Below the pieces are notes generated by a model. It did not search any database, was not told the origin of the DNA, and saw only the letters and a program-made list of their open reading frames with translations. 64,000 bases of DNA from Paraphoma chrysanthemicola (lineage: Eukaryota > Ascomycota > Dothideomycetes > Pleosporales > Phaeosphaeriaceae). Location of the stretch: the NCBI GenBank assembly GCA_020744225.1, contig JAGMWG010000027.1, positions 310,001 to 374,000 of the forward strand. The letters are read 5' to 3'. Positions 32,904 to 42,300 of this stretch are shown piece by piece (the stretch's first letter is position 1; each line of letters starts with the position of its first letter). Made by a program: the position numbers and the translations under genes.

Positions 32904-35900
32904 TCACTCTACTTCGACCAGCCACCGCCTTACGCCCTCTTTGAGCGATGAGTCGGTCGCAGTCTTGGGACGCGCAGGAATGTCATTCTTTGCTTCTGCA
33001 CCGCTCCTCGACGCCTCCTTGCTTCCTCGCGCAGCCGTAACGTCCTTGACTACAGTCTCCAACGCATCGAAGATGACAGTCTTGCAGTCCAATTGCGCCT
33101 TCTCGACCTGCGGAGGGCTATCGGTCTCTGCACGCAAGTCGTGCCGCCCTCGTCGGGAGCTTGCACGAGAGGAATGAATAGAGTTGGCACGAGTGGTGTC
33201 ACCCGACTGTGCCAGTGCACGATCAACGCCATCAATGAGCGTTGCGTCAAAATCCATAATGGTTTCCTCGGAAAAGTCCTCGGCCAGGTGAACCTCCGTC
33301 ATCATAGGAACCGCAGGGCCAGCAGTATACGGATTGCCATACTGTGATCGACCAGCCGGCATGCCGGAGACTGCCGGGGTCATTGCGGACGGCTGGTGGG
33401 AGGGCGCCGCAATCAGCTTGACTAGGCGTCGCAAGCGAATGCGCTTGATGGAAAAGTTACGGGTATCAGCGAGCAGTGCTGTGCAAACATCGACCCAGCG
33501 TTCCAATGGACCGGACTCGAGACTTGGTGTAGTAACGTGGCTAATAGGCGTCGGCTCCGCACTCATCGCTCTTCTGATGTCGGCTTCAACATCTTTGTAT
33601 GGCTTTATGGCCTGGATGGCAAAATCTGGATGAAACTGTCCGAGCCAGCCCGCAGCATTGACGGCTTGCTCCGGCTCACAGTAGGGCGCCGATAGAACAG
33701 ACGATTCACCAAAGCTTGACCCGTGCTGACTAGAAGCTGAGCCATAGCCACCAAGTAACGGCGACTGCAAAGGAGAGCCGAAATCAGGGAGCGGGATATC
33801 GACGTCAATAACGCCATCCTTCTCATTCACCGAAAGCTTGAGCTGCGAATCAAACGTTCTTGGCCGCTCTGGGATAGGACGAGCAGCCGATGCAGGCAGC
33901 CCACTGCACCCACTGATGGGGAATATCTCAGGGGAAGCGTCGGCCAGCCCGCCCTCTGCTGTGCGCCGTTCCTGCATGTCGCCGTCCCCAAAGATGCCGT
34001 CCATCGATAGCTCCTGCACCATTTGCTCTAGTTGCGACGGCACGCGCTCTTGTCCGCGAAAGCCGATGCCATCATCTGTCGTCTGCAGATAGTCGCTCTG
34101 ATCGGTAGAGGACGTCCGCCGGCCACCCCAGAAGTTCATGAATCCGCTCCACCGACTGTTATTGCTACTGGAGTCATTGCTAGCTATGCTAGTCTGGCCT
34201 GTACCACTTCGCTGCAATGTATTGATTAGATTTGCCGACGCTAGGCTGTCGCTGCTCTCAGGCCGGAAATCTGGAACTGGTCCTGATGACTTCGTCCTCG
34301 GCAGAGTAAAGTGAGCGACTGGGATTGTGCTTTGGGGCGTAGTTGTTGACGTGGTCGCTGCGCTGCTCTTAGCTGTGGCCGATGCGTCCGATATTGAGGG
34401 CAGGACGAGGCTTGTCCGTATGGAGTGTGCGGACGAGCGCCGCGAGTGGCCTGGCGGCCTCTGGCCATCAGCCGGGTCGGGAGCTGAAGACTCGCGACGC
34501 TCATCAACCTTGTCAGTCGGTAGCTGGTGGGCGTTGCTCGAGGACGGAGGCTGCAGAAGCATGTTCGTAATGCTATGTTTACCCTTGGGGCGACGGTTGA
34601 TCTGACGCCGCAGTGACTGCTTCCTTGAAGGCGGCATGTTGCTTGGAGGCGATTGGGAGTAGGCACGAAGAGACGCGGAAGTGCTTGGGCGGATATAAGA
34701 TGTGGCCTCTACAGCCGGTGCGCTGGGCGGAAGGAAAGCAGCCAGTAGAAAGATCAGCCTCCGAGCGGCCATCTTGTCTGGGGACACAATCACGGTGCGA
34801 TTTGGAATGGTGAGGTTCTCTCCGGCGGTCGCTTTCTGTTGTTCGCGATGGCGTTTGCGGTGCCACCTGGGGCCCAGTACGTTTAGCCACTCTGTGTGAC
34901 ACCCCAGAAACGCAGTCAGAAGGTTGAAGAAGAAGAAATTTTGCTCTTTCCGCCCAGCCCATCGCCCAAGCCATCTTGCTTCCTCGCGCCATACGCCCCA
35001 CTTTCCCTGGCCCGTCATAACACGAGGGATTCTCATGCCTGTGACGACACGCCCGCCTGTCAGTTCGGCCGCGGCCTGTATATCTTTGTCCATCATCAGC
35101 GCATTTGGCTGCAATCGTAGAGGCCGGCGCGCTGGATTCGCGGAGACATCTCTGAGGCTACTCCGCGATGGTTGGTGACGATGTTGATGGACGATTGGCA
35201 GCGCCGCAGCTTCAGGTGACTTGAACTGTGCGAGAATGCGCTCCTGCACCACATACTGCAGGCTTGTGAGAGCACGCATGATGACGTCCCAGTGCTGTCC
35301 TACAACGTCGACGCGATCATCAACGTCGCTGCTCAAGGACGACGAGAGCAGCGACTCGACTCCCAGATTGGGCTCAACAAAGGCCCATCCCGCACGTCGG
35401 TCGGAGTCCAAGGACGAGCCCAGCGAGTCTGGGCCGGGCGTAGACGTAGACAAATGCGCAGCACTGCGCAGATTGCTGCCACGCGAAGGAGGTCGCAGGG
35501 TCGGCGACGTCTGCGATATAGGCAGGTGGAGGATGATGGTGATGGCGTACATTGGGCTCTTGCGGGTCTGCGGGGCGTACGGCCTCGACGACCCGGGCTT
35601 CTGAGCTGTCGGGGGGAAGGGGAAGCCATTGCCCTTGGGTAGAGAGCTCTGCGGGGTCGGCGTGCGAGAGTCCTGGTCGTCTTCGGGGATGGTCACGGAG
35701 AAGAGGCGGGTGATGAAGATGGTGCGCCTCTTTTGATCCCTGGGCACACTGTCACTGGAGCCGCTGCGAGCGCGGTCTGCTGGGGGGTTGGACGGCGTGT
35801 ACGATTGCGCCAGGTTGCTCCTCCGGCGCAGCCCCTCGGCGCGTCCCAGCGAGCTCGTGGCATCCTGTATGCTCGTGCTCAGCGGTGGAGGCTCGGTGGG

Positions 35901-36560
35901 CTTCGCGTCGAGGGGCACGATGTGGATCTTGTTGGAGTTGCCGCGGTAGTTCATGGCCAGGTTGCCAAACATGCAGTCGAGACAGATGTTGGCCAGGTCC
36001 GTCGACTCTTTCGCGCGCGCCTGGGCCTTGGCCTGGACCTGCGCGTGCTCGTCGATGTTGGGCATGGACGACACGCTGCCGCCGCGCGACCGGATGCGCG
36101 TGAAGCCGCTGATGGTAGGCGACCTGGGTGTCGTGGGCTCCGCGACGAGCGACGAGCGGCGCGCATGGAGGCCGCCAAACGTGGGCGCTGCCGTGGCATT
36201 GCTGGCGCTGGCAGCAGGCCCAAAGGCTCGCGCGCGAGCGGGCTGGGTGGGCGACTCAGCGCGGGCGAGGGCGGGCTTGGAGTCGAACAGAATCGTCTTG
36301 GGCATGGCGGGCGTCTCATCCTGGGCAATGATGATGCGGCAGTCGCGCGGGAACTCGAGGTCAATTTCAGGGAGCGGACCGTCTGTGGCCTGTGGTGGGG
36401 CGCTGAGGGCTGGCGTCTCGGGATACAGCAGCTGGCGCGTGTATGCCTCCTCTGTTACCGAGTCGAGCGCGGGCGGCGAGGGCGTAGCGTGGGCGGTACT
36501 CTTGCGGTTGCTGAAGAACTGGCCGATCATGTCTTCGATGGGGCGCATGCCTCCATCCAC
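32904..36560 (-). CDS. LST4: Folliculin-interacting protein (FNIP/Lst4) homologue
   Basis: Uninterrupted frame of 1218 residues. Divergent-DENN FNIP/Lst4 features are spread through it: FPRDCRIIIAQDE near residue 90, LDCMFGNLAMNYRGNSNKIHIVPLD near 200, RRTIFITRLFSVTIPEDD, MYAITIILHLPIS, a WDVIMRALTSLQYVVQERIL helix, NFFFFNLLTAFLGCHTEWLNVLGP, and TVIVSPDKMAARRLIFLLAAFLPPS. Long Ser/Pro-rich insertions separate them. Lst4 with Lst7 (folliculin) acts as the GAP for the Rag GTPase Gtr2 at the vacuole and so activates TORC1. The start is uncertain: Met at 36560 or Met at 36530 (MIGQFFSN), the latter closer to the conserved N-terminus. The symbol is by homology only. Iml1, the catalytic part of the other Rag GAP complex, is under 3 kb away. 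Confidence 0.8.
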   Translation of the reverse strand: MDGGMRPIEDMIGQFFSNRKSTAHATPSPPALDSVTEEAYTRQLLYPETPALSAPPQATDGPLPEIDLEFPRDCRIIIAQDETPAMPKTILFDSKPALARAESPTQPARARAFGPAASASNATAAPTFGGLHARRSSLVAEPTTPRSPTISGFTRIRSRGGSVSSMPNIDEHAQVQAKAQARAKESTDLANICLDCMFGNLAMNYRGNSNKIHIVPLDAKPTEPPPLSTSIQDATSSLGRAEGLRRRSNLAQSYTPSNPPADRARSGSSDSVPRDQKRRTIFITRLFSVTIPEDDQDSRTPTPQSSLPKGNGFPFPPTAQKPGSSRPYAPQTRKSPMYAITIILHLPISQTSPTLRPPSRGSNLRSAAHLSTSTPGPDSLGSSLDSDRRAGWAFVEPNLGVESLLSSSLSSDVDDRVDVVGQHWDVIMRALTSLQYVVQERILAQFKSPEAAALPIVHQHRHQPSRSSLRDVSANPARRPLRLQPNALMMDKDIQAAAELTGGRVVTGMRIPRVMTGQGKWGVWREEARWLGRWAGRKEQNFFFFNLLTAFLGCHTEWLNVLGPRWHRKRHREQQKATAGENLTIPNRTVIVSPDKMAARRLIFLLAAFLPPSAPAVEATSYIRPSTSASLRAYSQSPPSNMPPSRKQSLRRQINRRPKGKHSITNMLLQPPSSSNAHQLPTDKVDERRESSAPDPADGQRPPGHSRRSSAHSIRTSLVLPSISDASATAKSSAATTSTTTPQSTIPVAHFTLPRTKSSGPVPDFRPESSDSLASANLINTLQRSGTGQTSIASNDSSSNNSRWSGFMNFWGGRRTSSTDQSDYLQTTDDGIGFRGQERVPSQLEQMVQELSMDGIFGDGDMQERRTAEGGLADASPEIFPISGCSGLPASAARPIPERPRTFDSQLKLSVNEKDGVIDVDIPLPDFGSPLQSPLLGGYGSASSQHGSSFGESSVLSAPYCEPEQAVNAAGWLGQFHPDFAIQAIKPYKDVEADIRRAMSAEPTPISHVTTPSLESGPLERWVDVCTALLADTRNFSIKRIRLRRLVKLIAAPSHQPSAMTPAVSGMPAGRSQYGNPYTAGPAVPMMTEVHLAEDFSEETIMDFDATLIDGVDRALAQSGDTTRANSIHSSRASSRRGRHDLRAETDSPPQVEKAQLDCKTVIFDALETVVKDVTAARGSKEASRSGAEAKNDIPARPKTATDSSLKEGVRRWLVEVE

Positions 36561-37164
36561 GGGCCTTCAGCACGTGCTGGGCGAGCAGCAGAGGACGGTC
36601 GGGCGGGCTCGGGCTGGGCACGCGACGTGCAGACCCATGCCTGGTGCTCGCGGTCGCGTGGTGCTGCGTGGAGCGCGACGTCGTCGTCGCGGTGGTGGGA
36701 GACAGGCGCGCAGAAGTCGCGTGGAGGTGCGGGGGAGGCGACGAGGACGAGCGCAGCAACAAGTCTGCGAGAAGGCGGTGAACACTCCGGGACATGGCGC
36801 TTGACGGGTCAACTATGCTGCAACCGGCCACAGCCGTTGATCAGACATGCACGACGATGCGGCGGCCAGGGTCCCAAGTCTTGCTTGCCGTTGCCGTTGC
36901 CGTTGCCGGGTAGCCACCGTATGTTCGCCGTATGGTTCGGCGTAGACAGCGTATGCACCGTATTCTCCGTAACACCACCGTAACAACCACACGCTGGCCA
37001 TCATGGCTGGGAACTGTAGCAGTAGCAGTTGGCATCGCTCCGAGTGCTTGCCTACTTCAATAGGCTTCCACCCCCTTTAAAAGGGAAGGCAACTTTGGAA
37101 TAACTTGGTCAATCCTGAATCCGTCTGCATCACTTCCTAAACATACATTACACGGTAAAGAGCC
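36561..37164. promoter_or_regulatory. Divergent region between LST4-like gene and P450
   Basis: About 600 bases. It includes a short run of GTTGCC hexamers (about 36887-36910) and a TATA-like CTTTAAAAGG near 37075, roughly 85 bases before the P450 ATG. An open frame covers 36367-36831 in a different register from LST4; I see no splice site that would join it to the conserved protein. Confidence 0.45.
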
Positions 37165-39245
37165 ATGGACGTTCACACATTTGCCAGCTTGGCGCGCACC
37201 GTACAAACAGCAGTAATTGCCGTTTTGATCTTCGCCGTCTGCGCATATGTTCCGGAACTCAAGCGAAAAGCCCAACTTGCAAAGCTGCCCGTCTTCAGTG
37301 ACAACATGGGAGGCAAGAAGCACCGCCAGGGCTACCTCAAGTCTATGAAAGACGTGTATAGTGAGGGTTGTCAGAAAGTGAGACGTCTCAAGCACTGAAA
37401 ACGTCAACGACTAACGCCAGTAGTTCAAAGACAGTGTTTACCAGATGATCACTTCGGACGGTGAGCAAGCGGCTACCCCCCCAGGAATTAGTACAACTAT
37501 CACTGACAGCTTACAGGACAGAGTAGTGTAGTCATCCCGCAAAACATACTTCCAGAATTGCGGAAACTCCCTGACAACGTCCTCAACTCCGCCAAAGCTG
37601 TTGACCAAGTGAGTGCATTACTCCACCCATCTAGGACATTGCTGATAGAGACGTAGCTCATGGAGATGAAGTATACCCAGATCGAAGCAGACGCAAAATT
37701 ACTCGCACACACCGTCCGGGCTGACCTCACCCCAGCTTTGGGTTCGTATCATCCTTCATCACCAACGCCACAAGAAGACTGACCTCAGCTTAGGTCGACT
37801 GAACCCTATAATCTGTGCAGAGGTAGACGATGCCTTGGAGCGGTATATGCCTCCATGCAACGATTGGACGGAGATCCCAATCAATGACCAAAGGTACTAG
37901 ATTTTCAATTTGGGGTTTCAAGTGAAGTCTATAGAGACATCTGATCTGCTACTCGAGCGGCCTTTCAGACTGTATTTATTGCCACTTTGAGGCAACAACA
38001 AATCACTTTTCAACTTCGTAGACACTGCTAACTTTGCGTAGTATGTTGAGTCTCTGCCGCCTCTGGCGAATGACCCTTATACATGAAACATCCACCAATA
38101 TTTCAAGTATATACGCTGACTTCAGAGCCTGAGCTTCAGTTATAGATGTTGTTGCCCAAGTCTCTGGGCGTGTCTTTGTAGGCCCAGATCTTAGCCATGA
38201 TCCAGATTATCTTGAGTGTGCCACCAAATACACCCACTGTGTCGTGGAGGCAATTCGGGAGATCAAAAATATTCGCCCCTGGTTAAAGCCCTTCCTGGCC
38301 CCTCGCCTGCCTGAGGTCCAACGGCTCCGCGATATGGAGAAAAGAGCCGCCAAGATATTGCGTCCCTTGGTGCGCGAGAGACTTGAGGCTGAGAAGGCCG
38401 ATCCCACCTGGCAAAGGCCTGACGACATGGTATATGCCCTTCAGTATGTGCTGTATGAACACACTAACGTCTATCCACACATATTCAGATGCAATGGCTG
38501 CTCAGTAATGCCGAGTATAGCTCCGTTGAAAAACTTGCCAAAGTACAGCTTGGTGTAATATTCGGGGGAATCTACACTACTTCGATGTCCGCGACAAACA
38601 TTCTGTATACACTAGCTGTAACCCCCGAATACCTTGGACCGCTGCGGGAGGAACTCCGCGAAGTCTTGGCCGATAACGATGGTAAAATCCCCGTTCGGGC
38701 ACTACAGCAAATGGTCAAGCTTGACAGCTATATGAGGGAGGTCAGCCGCCTATAGCCGCCTGGTATTAGTATGTATTCGTTCTCCACAGAGGCTCATATC
38801 ACTACTGAGATCTTCTATAGCCCCTTTCATACGACATTTATACAAAGGTATCACCCTCTCTAACGGCCAATACATCCCACCTGGCGTCACAATCGAAGGT
38901 CCGGCCGACATAATTCATTCAGATCCAGAATTGTACCCCGATAGTACTAGGTTTGATGGTTTTCGCCACTACAAGCTTCGACAGGGTGGCGCATCAACAG
39001 ATCATGCTCGCAATCAATTCGTAACCAGCAACGAATCGAACCTCACTTTGGGCTATGGACGCCACGCGTGTCCTGGACGTTTCTTTGCGGCGAACGAAAT
39101 CAAAATGATAACTGCGCGCTTGATTTTGGCTTTTGATATTGAAATGCCAGGTAAAGCGACAGAGCGACACCCGCAGATCGACGTGGGACGGATCAGCCAA
39201 CCACATCCTGCAAAAACGTTGATGTTCAAGCGTGTAAGTCTTTGA
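37165..39245 (+). pseudogene. Cytochrome P450 with in-frame stop and damaged exon junction
   Basis: Exons inferred at 37165-37377, 37424-37460, 37517-37608, 37657-37741, 37794-37893, 38140-38429, 38489-38762 and 38821-39245. N-terminal membrane helix (TAVIAVLIFAVCAYV), I-helix-like GGIYTTSMSATNILYTLA, ExxR (EVSR, about 38738-38749), SNGQYIPPGVTIEGP, the DSTRFDGFR segment and the haem motif LGYGRHACPGRFFA with the Cys ligand. Two defects: TAG at 38753-38755, two codons after the ExxR, where splicing at GTATTA (38763) otherwise continues perfectly into the last exon; and the 37893/38140 junction, where phases differ by one base across an over-long 246-base gap. The first haem-motif residue is Leu instead of the usual Phe. 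It resembles fungal secondary-metabolism P450s (ent-kaurene-oxidase-like group). Readthrough or sequence error is the alternative. Confidence 0.7.
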
Positions 39246-39255
39246 GCTGTCTGAT

Positions 39256-39273
39256 GGGGGGGGGGGGGGGGGG
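39256..39273 (+). repeat. Homopolymer G18 tract
   Basis: Eighteen consecutive G in the 108-base gap between the convergent P450 relic and IML1, about a dozen bases after the P450 stop codon. Long G runs are rare in fungal genomes and prone to slippage. Confidence 0.9.
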
Positions 39274-39353
39274 AGTATGATGATCACGTTGCAGAAGTGT
39301 CGCTAAATGTGAGATGACATCCATATATTGCCACGGAGTTTAGCGGTCGAATG

Positions 39354-42300
39354 CTACTGTCTGCTCTCTTCTCCGAGACTTCCCTGACTATCTTGTCTGC
39401 TGGGCGCGCCACCAAGATTGTATTCAACCACACTCCCCCTCTTCGCCATGTTCGACATGCTTCCCTCGCTTCCTTGCCTGCGGCCAGCGATACTACTAAC
39501 TGAAGCCACATTCATTTCAGTCACATTACCACCCCTGCCAGTAAAAGACGAGTTTAGAGTCCACCCAGAATGTCCCGGACTCGCTTCGCGGATACTGATG
39601 GCCGGCGGAAGTCCAAGGCTTGGTATCTTATCATCAAGCACGGGCAGTATTCGCGGCGACGGCGACGGCGCTTGCTTGAACGCCTCGCTGTAGAAGGCGG
39701 ACAGCAGGCTTGCATTAAGACAGAATGCTTCAATCTCGTCCTTGACCTGCTCCGGTGTCTGTATGGACGAGTGAGCAAGTGCTGACACCGAGACTGCAGG
39801 CTTGTCCTGGAGGGCCGTGTGCAAAAGGCTAAAGTCTTGCACAGGACGCGCAAGAGGGCTAGAGAACGGACTGCGATGCGGATTTGCTCGTTCTGCAGGA
39901 GTGGAAGGCAGGCGACTACTTGAACTGCCGTCGGTCGTCGCCTTCTTGTGCTCATACGGGTCTGTTGGGCGAATGCGGTTGTTGTCCTTGGCCCGATTGT
40001 GGGCAAGACGGTTGGCTAGCAACAGGAAGTTACCATCGTCCGTGATCTGTGCCAGTAGCGTGCCGCTGCGGTGGATGAATTGAGTATACTTGTAGTCGGG
40101 GACGCCCCAGGAATATGTAACCTCTACATCAGAAGGGAACGTGCTTGCCGCTTCCATATCCAGGACGAAATTCAATCGGCGCAGCAGGGCTTTGTGATAC
40201 GTGAACTTGTCCGTCTTGATGTACTGCGGGGAGAGGTGCGTCGAGTCCCACATCATCTCAGGCTGTGCCTGGGGCGGTTGCAACGCAAGCTTCACCGAGT
40301 ACGGCGAACGGAAGGGGTGGTGGTCGACAATGTTGGCCACTTCGGCGATAGGCACTTCGACTAGTTTCAGGCCGTATTTTTCCACCGACGTCGCCCAGGT
40401 CACAATGGCGTCCTCTATCAACTTCGCTGTCACATTCATCCAATCAATGCGGATGTGATAGCAGTTGTCAGGATTATGCAAGCGGTCGTAGTGCAGCGAT
40501 ATGATCTCTGGGCGATAAGACCGCTTGCGTGAATCAACGTCGTAGCGCATGACACGCGAAAGCGTAACCTTCCGCTTGGGACTCGTCACACGTATAGGAG
40601 TCTTCTCGCCTTCCTGGCTTGAACTTGATGTGCTAGACGAGTCCGCTGTACTTGGCCTGGACTTGTAACTCTTTGCAGCGAGGGGCGAGGTGCGTGGCCC
40701 TTCGCTCAGCGGCGTCGAGGGCACAGACTTGTCTGATTTGCGCATGCCAAACCAACCCGTACGGGCTTCGCGAGGCGCCCGGTACTCTGCTGCGATCTGA
40801 AAGAAAAAGTTGCCGTCGCGGAAGTGGTGTCGCTTCTGCACGTGCATGAAGAGCCCCTTGCTCATGAGTTCGTTGCCGAGCTCGACTGCCTCGTCACGCG
40901 TCTCAATCTCCTTAAAGTTGGACAACAGCCAGTTGACAAGGTCGAATCCGAGGAAGCACGTGTAGTGCAGTTTCCAGTGCCAGCGTCTGTCCAGCATCTG
41001 GATGCCCTTCTCGCCTTGCAGATCCTCGGCAAGCCTTTTCAGATCCAGATTGGATGTTGAGTACTTCTCTGTATTCGTGAAGAGGGAGCCCTGGAGCTCG
41101 CTTTCCGCCTCCCCAAACAGGGCGACTTCTGGTCCTGCCGCCACTACTGCAGACGGGTCGCGCGTGTGGTACTCGATTGCGAGCGGATTGGGGTCCTTTT
41201 GCTTTCTAGATGCCGCCTGGAAGTGGCGCTCTTCTTGGGGTATGTAGCGGTATCTTTGCCACAGCTGCGTCAGCTTTCGAATTCCTTCAAGTCGTATCTC
41301 TTCCTCAGAATCTTCAGCAAGCATGGGCAGCGGTCTGCGGTTCACAGTTGGGATCTCCACAGGAATCAAGACGAAGCGCGCGCGCCAGAACCGCAGCACG
41401 TCGGACAGCTCGTCGTGATACCCCGCCAGAAATGTATCGATGAAGTTCCAGTTGTACTCCTTCCGTGGAGGACGAAGGGCGACATCCTTTGCTTCGTAGT
41501 TTTGCTCAAAGGCGGTCCGTATGTATGCCCGGTAGGGCAAAGGGCTGTCGATCCCGGCAGATGACTCCAGCGCCGTCGTGGGTTTGCGAGTGTACCGCTT
41601 GACTTCCACCTCTCCTCCCGCGACGCAGACAAGCTGATGGATGCTGTTACCGACGCTCATGAAAACTGTATCCCCATCCGTGGTCATGTAGTCGGGCGCC
41701 AGAATGCTTCCCAGACTCTTCTCCTGTCGACCAGAGAACTCTGCCACGGCTGCACCGACAATAATCTGAAAGCCGTGCGATAGCCGAAACGCAATTAGTT
41801 CACGTACGAGCGACTCTCGAGATTTTGGCGCTTCCATCATATCGTCGTCCTCATTCTGCGTAATTTTATAGGGACTCTCGTTGTACTCTGTCGCAATCTG
41901 CTCGGCTGTGGGGAACCACTCGTGTGTCAGAGGCACCGCTGCAGGTGAGCACAACGAGCGCCATTTCACAGTACCCGTCTTCAAAGCCCTCGGAAAGACA
42001 TGATGCCAGCGTCGGAATTGGTTCCGCGGGTTGATGCTATTCTTCTTGGGATTACACGGATTCACGAGTACGGCCCAGGGTGCTATTGCACTCGTGGGTG
42101 ACAAGGTCCGCGGGATCTCCTTTACGCCACCGCTCGATGACAGAGTTGGCTTTGGCGGCAAAGAGTCACCCAGCGCGCGTGAACCAGCAAGCAAGAATGT
42201 CGATCCTGGATCTCTGATCATCGAGCTCGGTTGTGAGGAAGTACTTGCCCGCACAGACGGTAGTCCTCTAACCGTATCTATGGAGCGAACCGGTTGATCA

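Noticed and set aside
36367..36831. Frame upstream of LST4 as an N-terminal exon
   Set aside because: Ser/Arg/Pro-rich, in a different register, and no donor/acceptor pair joins it to the conserved protein.
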